A stretch of DNA of 64,000 nucleotides, taken from the NCBI GenBank assembly GCA_963969395.1, contig OZ017805.1:5332001-5396000 (forward strand), written 5' to 3'. This stretch comes from Pseudoscleropodium purum (lineage: Eukaryota; Streptophyta; Bryopsida; Hypnales; Brachytheciaceae). Made by a program: the position numbers and the translations under genes. Within the stretch, counting starts at the first letter, position 1; every line of letters begins with the position of its first letter. Under the pieces are notes generated by a model. The model saw only the letters and a program-made list of their open reading frames with translations. It was not told the origin of the DNA and ran no database searches. Positions 58,876 through 64,000 of this stretch are shown here, in pieces.

Positions 58876-60791
58876 ATGGCGGCGGTTGCCGATCTGGCTA
58901 CACAAAGGTTTGGAGTTATAACCCAGATGGTTTGTCCAATTATTCCTTCTAATCCGGATCACCGAGTACAGTTAGAAGAGGACCTCATGTATATTGGGTG
59001 TGTCGAGTTGTTAGATAGGCCGTGGAGCATGAAGAATGAGGAAATGATTCAAGAACTCAATTACGGAGTTCCGAATTAGTATGAATTGATAGTGAGAGGT
59101 CAACCCGTAGCTTGGACGGAAGACATTTGGGCGAATGTCTATTTGTTTAAGAAGAATGGACTCGAACTAACCGGAAGAGCGGACAAGTACGTGACTGGAA
59201 AGTTTCGGAGTCAAGTCCACTCAAAGGAGGGATTTGCCATTAGCGACTGTAAAAACAAGAGGCATAGATGGGTATTGGATTTCCTTATTCCAATTCTGTT
59301 TCTAGAAAAGCCTACCTGCATTATGATCATGGTGGCCAATATCATTTTTAAAGCCTTCGAGGACCGGATCGTCCATTGGAGAAGAGTGATTCAGGGAGTC
59401 GTGGGCAAGCTGGCAAAGTACGTAGGCCGAGCAAAGCACAACCCTATCACACCGTATCCATTCCACCTCTATCACCACAAGGAGGTCTTGAGTGCTGGTG
59501 AAATGATTGAGTACAACACTAGAGTCAAGATCTTGAAGTACGGCCTCATGGAAGAGTTGGAAAAGGAGGAAAAGGAATTCGAAGAAGAGCAACTGGAAGA
59601 GCAACCGAAGAGGAATAAGAAGTAGTGGACCGGAAACGGAGGAAGTCCATAGATCCAACGGCAAAGGAGAAGGGGCCAACAATGAAACAAAAGGAACCGA
59701 TACCCGATTCGGAACCTCCTCAAGAACTCAAATTCTTTGAAGCCGGAATCTAGTGGATGCAGCAAGCCAAACAAATGTATGGCGACTTAGAGGATTATAT
59801 GCTTCTTATCGCAAATGAACTCAAAGTAGAGCCAGAGCAAATTTTGGAGGAAATCCGGAAACGCCCGAATTTGGAGGAGTTCCAACAGAAGGAAAAACAG
59901 ATTCGAAAGTTGGAGGAGGAAAGGGGCAGCTTCAAGTCTCAACTCGAGTAGACGGAAGAGGAGCTGAACGCGGCAAGACGGAAGGAGACAGATGCTCTTT
60001 GGCTCGTCCAAGACCTTAAGGAACTTGTCATGGTTCTGGAACATACGGTGATCCGATCTGAGCTCTACACCGCCTGGTTGACGTAGGAAGGGCATATGAC
60101 ATAATCCAGGATGGTGAAGATCTTGATCGACTTCGAAGCCTGGATGGGGATTGTGTTGAAGGATATGCAAAAGTTGCTAGGGTACTTGGATCCGGAACGA
60201 GCCATCGATTTAGAAGGGTTTTCGAAAGTCCCAAGGAGTATATTCCGGAATACTTCGATTCGACAGATTCCGATCCGACAGGCTTCAAGTGGCCCGATCT
60301 AGCCCCAGTCAAAGGAACTGAAGTGTATCCTCATCCCAATTGTAAGACCCTCAAGTAGCTAGGCATAGACTCCATTAGGACCAACAAGACCTAAGCCGGA
60401 GAAAGAGGTGAGTGGGAAGTTTGTTCTGGCGGAACAAGCACTTTCCGTCTTGATTTTCCCACCACCTGGGAATGTCACAACCGGAAAGTTTAGGGTACCC
60501 GAATTGACGGTTCGTGGCAATCTCGATGCATGGATTGGAGTGATGACGAATCCGATTCGATCTCACTCGGAAGATTTCTCTCATATGCAACAATTGATTT
60601 TGAAATGGGATCCTGCTGAGATTGCATTGAGTAAATCGCCACAAGCCAAAGACCCAGAGATTGAGGAGTTAGAAGAAGAGGTGCTGAAGTCCGGATCTGA
60701 GGAAGAGACGGAATTGGAAGACTCGCCTGGCAAGGTTTCACGGAAGCCCCAAAATCGGTCATCAACGAAGAATACGCCAATGAGGTTTTGA
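58876..60791 (+). pseudogene. LTR-internal ORF, family 2, copy 3
   Basis: ATG 58876 (MAAVADLATQRFG) opens a region of about 640 codons: VQLEEDLMYIGCVELLDRPW, then WTEDIWANVYLFKK, a middle DFLIPILFLEKPT segment, and NPITPYPFHLYHHKEVLS. An acidic run EEKEFEEEQLEEQ follows, then a frameshift near 59630. After it comes a coiled coil (KEKQIRKLEEERGSFKSQLE, 59895-59950), SRMVKILIDFEAWM (also recognisable in family 1 as SRMVRILTDFAEQV), and an acidic C-terminus. Stops near 59077, 59949, 60084, 60102, 60300 and 60357. Unknown function. Confidence 0.7.
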
Positions 60792-61497
60792 TGCAAACTC
60801 CGAGTATTCAAAGTGGGAGCAACTCGACGAAGGCATGGCGAGGTAGATAAAGTGTATGTAGTTAGGAAGGATTTTTATCCGGAACAAGAATTCCAAGCAT
60901 GGATCTAGGTTTCGGATCGTTTTGGAGATTCCAGACTTGTAGGGGTAGTTGGATTATGAATGTTCTAGATATCTCAGATTGTTCACCGGTTGGTTGCCTT
61001 GATTTTTGGGATGCCTTTTTGGCTTTTTAGGTGTTGACTTTGGTTTTGGTTTTTGGTTTTTAAAGGCAGGCAAGTTTGTTGCCTTCTCATTTTATCCTAG
61101 CAGTTATTTTGTTGTATTTCATTCCCTTCTTTAAATTAAGTCACTTTGTGAACCTTCTAGCTCCAACCGTGTATCTGGATTGTATTGGTTTGTTGTTTAA
61201 GTGTTGAGATGTGAAAAGGACGGGTGAGGAGAAATTCAAATTTCGAATAACTTGATCGAACTGAGGGTGTATTATTGTAATGATGTTAGATACGAGATAG
61301 GGGAACTACTCATGGTGCCTTTGAACTATTGGAACGGTAATCCAGTTTCTAGTGAAGTGTGGTGTGTCTGCAAGTCCGGAATTGGAAATAATTCTGTACA
61401 GAGATTAGCGACCGTCACAGTAAACTCCCACTCACCGGAAGGTCTGCCAACCTCAGGATCCGTCTAACACTTAGAAAGATTACCCCTTTGTCAGTTC

Positions 61498-61811
61498 CAG
61501 GGTTAACGAATCTCAACGTCCGCCCCAAAATAGCGTCCGTCTTCTAGACGTCCGAACGCACGGACGCTAGTGGACGCAGCATCCCGACCGCCGTCGGAAA
61601 GCGGACGGGCAGGGTGGACGGACGGGGCGGACGGTCCGACCGCCCGAGGCGGACGCGCAGATCGTGCGGACCAGATCAGTCCCCGCGTCGATCGGACGGC
61701 CGTAATCGGGCGGACGGATGGGCAAACGGGGCGGACGGGCGCACAGGCGGACGCTGCGTCCGCCGAGACCGCGAATGTCAGCGTCCGCGTCCGGACGTCC
61801 TGTCAACCCTG
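61498..61811 (+). mobile_element. hAT MITE nested in giant LTR, perfect 8-bp duplication
   Basis: CAGGGTTAAC to GTCAACCCTG, 314 bp, flanked on both sides by GTCAGTTC (61490-61497, 61812-61819). CGTCCG/CGGACG-rich, non-coding, and matching the two ends of the giant hAT. Confidence 0.95.
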
Positions 61812-62302
61812 GTCAGTTCCGAGCATCTGAGATGTGACGTTGTAGTAAGGAGGAGTGAATGCAGTCTTGAGTGACTTGCATTCCGGATCGACCATCCGGG
61901 ATGTTGTGAGGATCTGAACTTACCTTCTGTTCTTCAACAACTTGAGTACTTGGGTGTTTGTTGTTTGTTTGTTTTTGTCTATGAAGTGAATAGACAGGAG
62001 TGGTGAAGTTCCTACCCCTGAAAAGATCAACACCAGACCCTCTGATGGTAAAACAAAGGAATTGAAAACCAATTTGTTAAGGGGCGAAATCGGAAAAATT
62101 AGGTGATACTGGATCCGAATTGGAATCTGAATAGTAGTAATTCTGGAAAAGAGAGTGGAAGAGAGTAGCCGAAAGAGGAGGAAACGATCATCCGGATATT
62201 GGAGTTTGAAAAGGCATTTAGAATTCCCTGGGACGATAACTCGTGTCATTTTACCACGTTGTCTTGTGTAAAGATACTTACACCTAGACTGCATGTGCGA
62301 CA

Positions 62303-63650
62303 CTCTAAGTTTAAAATCATTCTAAATTAGCAAACAACTAAAATAGTTTTGAAATCTTAGTCTTTTATCAATTTAAAAATCCTTTGAGGTTTAGAAAAGT
62401 TACATGCTCAATTACATGGGACCAAAGTACAAAAACTCATTCAATGTTTGATGATTTTTGTGAAATTTAAGAGCCTCTAAAGTTCAAAATCATCCTAAAA
62501 AACTACAAAACCGAAGCAGTTTTAAAATCATAGTCATTTATCAATTAAAAAAGCCTTTGAGGCTTGGAAACATTACATGCTATATTTAGGGCACCAAAGT
62601 AAAGAAATCCATGCAATGTTTAATGTTTTCTTTTAAATTTAAGAGCCTCTAAGTTCAAAATCATCCTAAAATCACAATTACAACCAAATAATTTCAATAT
62701 CATAGTCATTTATCAATTGAAAAAGTCGTTGAGGCTTAGAAACATTACATACTATATTTAATGGGACCAAAGTAAAAAAAATCATATAATGTCTAATGGT
62801 TTTTTTAAAATTTAAGAACCTCTAAATTCAAAATCATCTTATAATCACAAACAAACAAAATGGTTTTAAATTCATAGTCATTTCTCAATTTAAATAGCCT
62901 GTGAGGCTTAGAAAAACTGCATGTGGTATTTAGTGGGATGAAAGTAGAGAAACTCATACAATGCTTAATGATTTTATTGAATTTTAAGAGCCTCTAAGTT
63001 CAAAATCATCCTAAAATCGCAAACACAACCATACTTTCATTATCATAGTCATTTATCAGTTTAAAAAGCTTTTGAGGCTTAGAAACAATACATGCTATAT
63101 TTCATGGGACCAAAATAGAAAAACTCATGCAATGATTCATGATTTTTTTGAAATTTAAGAGCCACTAAGTTCAAAATCATTCTAAAAACCTAGACAACCA
63201 AAATTTTTTTTAATTCAAAGTTGTATATAAATTCAAAAAGCATTGGAGGCTTACAAAATCTATATGTGGTAATTAGTAGCACCAAAGTAGAGAAACTCTT
63301 TCAATACTTAATCATTTTTTTTTTCAATTTAAAAGCCTCTAAGTTCAAAATCATTTTAAGAATCCAAACACAACAAAATACTTTCAATATCATGGTCATT
63401 TATACATTTGAAAAGCTATTGACACTTAGAAACAATACATGCTATATTTAGTGGAACCAAAGTAGAAAAACTCATATTGTGTTTAATGATTTCTTTAAAA
63501 CTTTAGAGCTGCTAAGTTCAAAATCATCCTAACAACCTAGACAACCAAAGTTGTTTTCAATTCATAGTCATTTATTTATTCAAAAAGCCTTTGAGGCTTA
63601 GAATAACTACATGCTATATTTGGTGGAACTACCAAAGTCTAAAAACTCAT
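62303..63650. repeat. Satellite A array, period about 173 bp (right part)
   Basis: Units resume at 62303 and recur at 62474, 62646, 62819, 62991, 63162, 63336 and 63509 (spacings 171-174). The array is broken at 63651 by another giant LTR. Confidence 0.92.
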
Positions 63651-64000
63651 TGTCGCAGCACAGGGCAGGTAAATTCCCCATTATACTCCCAAAAATCGCT
63701 CTAGAGTATAACTAAGTGACTCTAAAGATCGAACCTACGAGATCCTGTGAAGTATCTAGCTCTATTAAGCAGTTAAGCTCAGTCAGTATCCCAATCTTAC
63801 TTTCCGGTCCTAGATCTAGAACCAGAAATACCACCACACCGGATAACTATAGACCGGATTTCTCCTTCTTCCGGTCCTACTAACTATCCGGTCCGTACAA
63901 ATACCCAAATCCCAAGATCTCACAACTTCCGATCCTGGAAATCCGTCCTGACCAATCCGGTCGGGATGGTCATCCTGTACCCGTAATCCTATCCGGTTTA
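63651..64000 (-). mobile_element. Giant LTR, family 1, copy 4 (cut by window edge)
   Basis: Begins TGTCGCAGCACAGGGCAGGT at 63651, same orientation as copies 1 and 2, and matches copy 2 to the window end, including the tRNA-like segment near 63720-63790. The left flank CTCAT (63646-63650) is part of a satellite A unit. Confidence 0.85.

Larger units (their letters stand above)
58412..62302 (+). mobile_element. Giant solo LTR, family 2, copy 3, with nested MITE
   Basis: Starts TGTGGAAGTACAAAAACTC and ends CTGCATGTGCGACA, with a perfect 5-bp duplication CTCTA (58407-58411, 62303-62307) that restores the satellite unit exactly. Length is 3,891 bp, or about 3.57 kb without the MITE and its duplication. 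It carries the internal ORF. No internal direct repeats. Confidence 0.9.

Noticed and set aside
56830..63650. CRISPR-like repeat-spacer array
   Set aside because: Period near 172 bp with whole-unit similarity; this is a plant satellite.

Overview
This window is plant nuclear DNA made almost entirely of transposable elements and satellite repeats. I see no intact host gene and no rRNA, CRISPR or canonical tRNA gene. Supporting a land plant or close streptophyte relative are a plant-style Ty3/gypsy polyprotein, hAT transposase with BED and DUF659 parts, TG...CA solo LTRs with 5-bp target duplications, hAT MITEs with 8-bp duplications, and satellites with a period near 172 bp. I cannot name the species. 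A gypsy element carrying a DNA methyltransferase makes a non-flowering lineage my guess, but this is inference.

Layout. 1-2992: part of a giant (about 3.3 kb) LTR-like element that encodes its own protein. 2993-10077: a decayed Ty3/gypsy polyprotein on the minus strand, originally one reading frame, in the order gag, protease, cytosine-5 DNA methyltransferase, reverse transcriptase, RNase H, integrase. 10078-11648: a hAT-end fragment and part of a second giant-LTR family. 11885-17027: remnants of a kinase-like gene and a finger/coiled-coil gene. 18121-39751: a giant hAT transposon (21.6 kb as it stands, about 17.7 kb without later insertions) with TIRs, a perfect 8-bp target duplication, and flanks that together rebuild one interrupted dispersed repeat. 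It holds four genes: hAT transposase (A) and a RING-finger coiled-coil protein (B) on the minus strand, a finger/Gly-rich protein (C) and an atypical kinase-like protein (D) on the plus strand. Three of the four have a CGGACG-rich tract then a TATA-like box about 200-250 bp before the start; gene D has the tract but no clear TATA box. 40190-44975: two half-copies of a DUF7869-like protein in opposite orientation. 45000-64000: gene-free, satellite-rich DNA with periods of 156, about 172, about 168 and about 352 bp, hit by giant solo LTRs and one MITE, resembling pericentromeric heterochromatin.

How the parts relate. The MITEs match the two ends of the giant hAT element and look like its internal-deletion derivatives. 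The giant LTRs form two related families whose internal proteins are homologous; family 2 may be the LTR of the methyltransferase-bearing gypsy element. All coding regions carry stops or frameshifts. Many stops in the gypsy element fit C-to-T decay at CG and CHG sites, as expected for long-methylated DNA.
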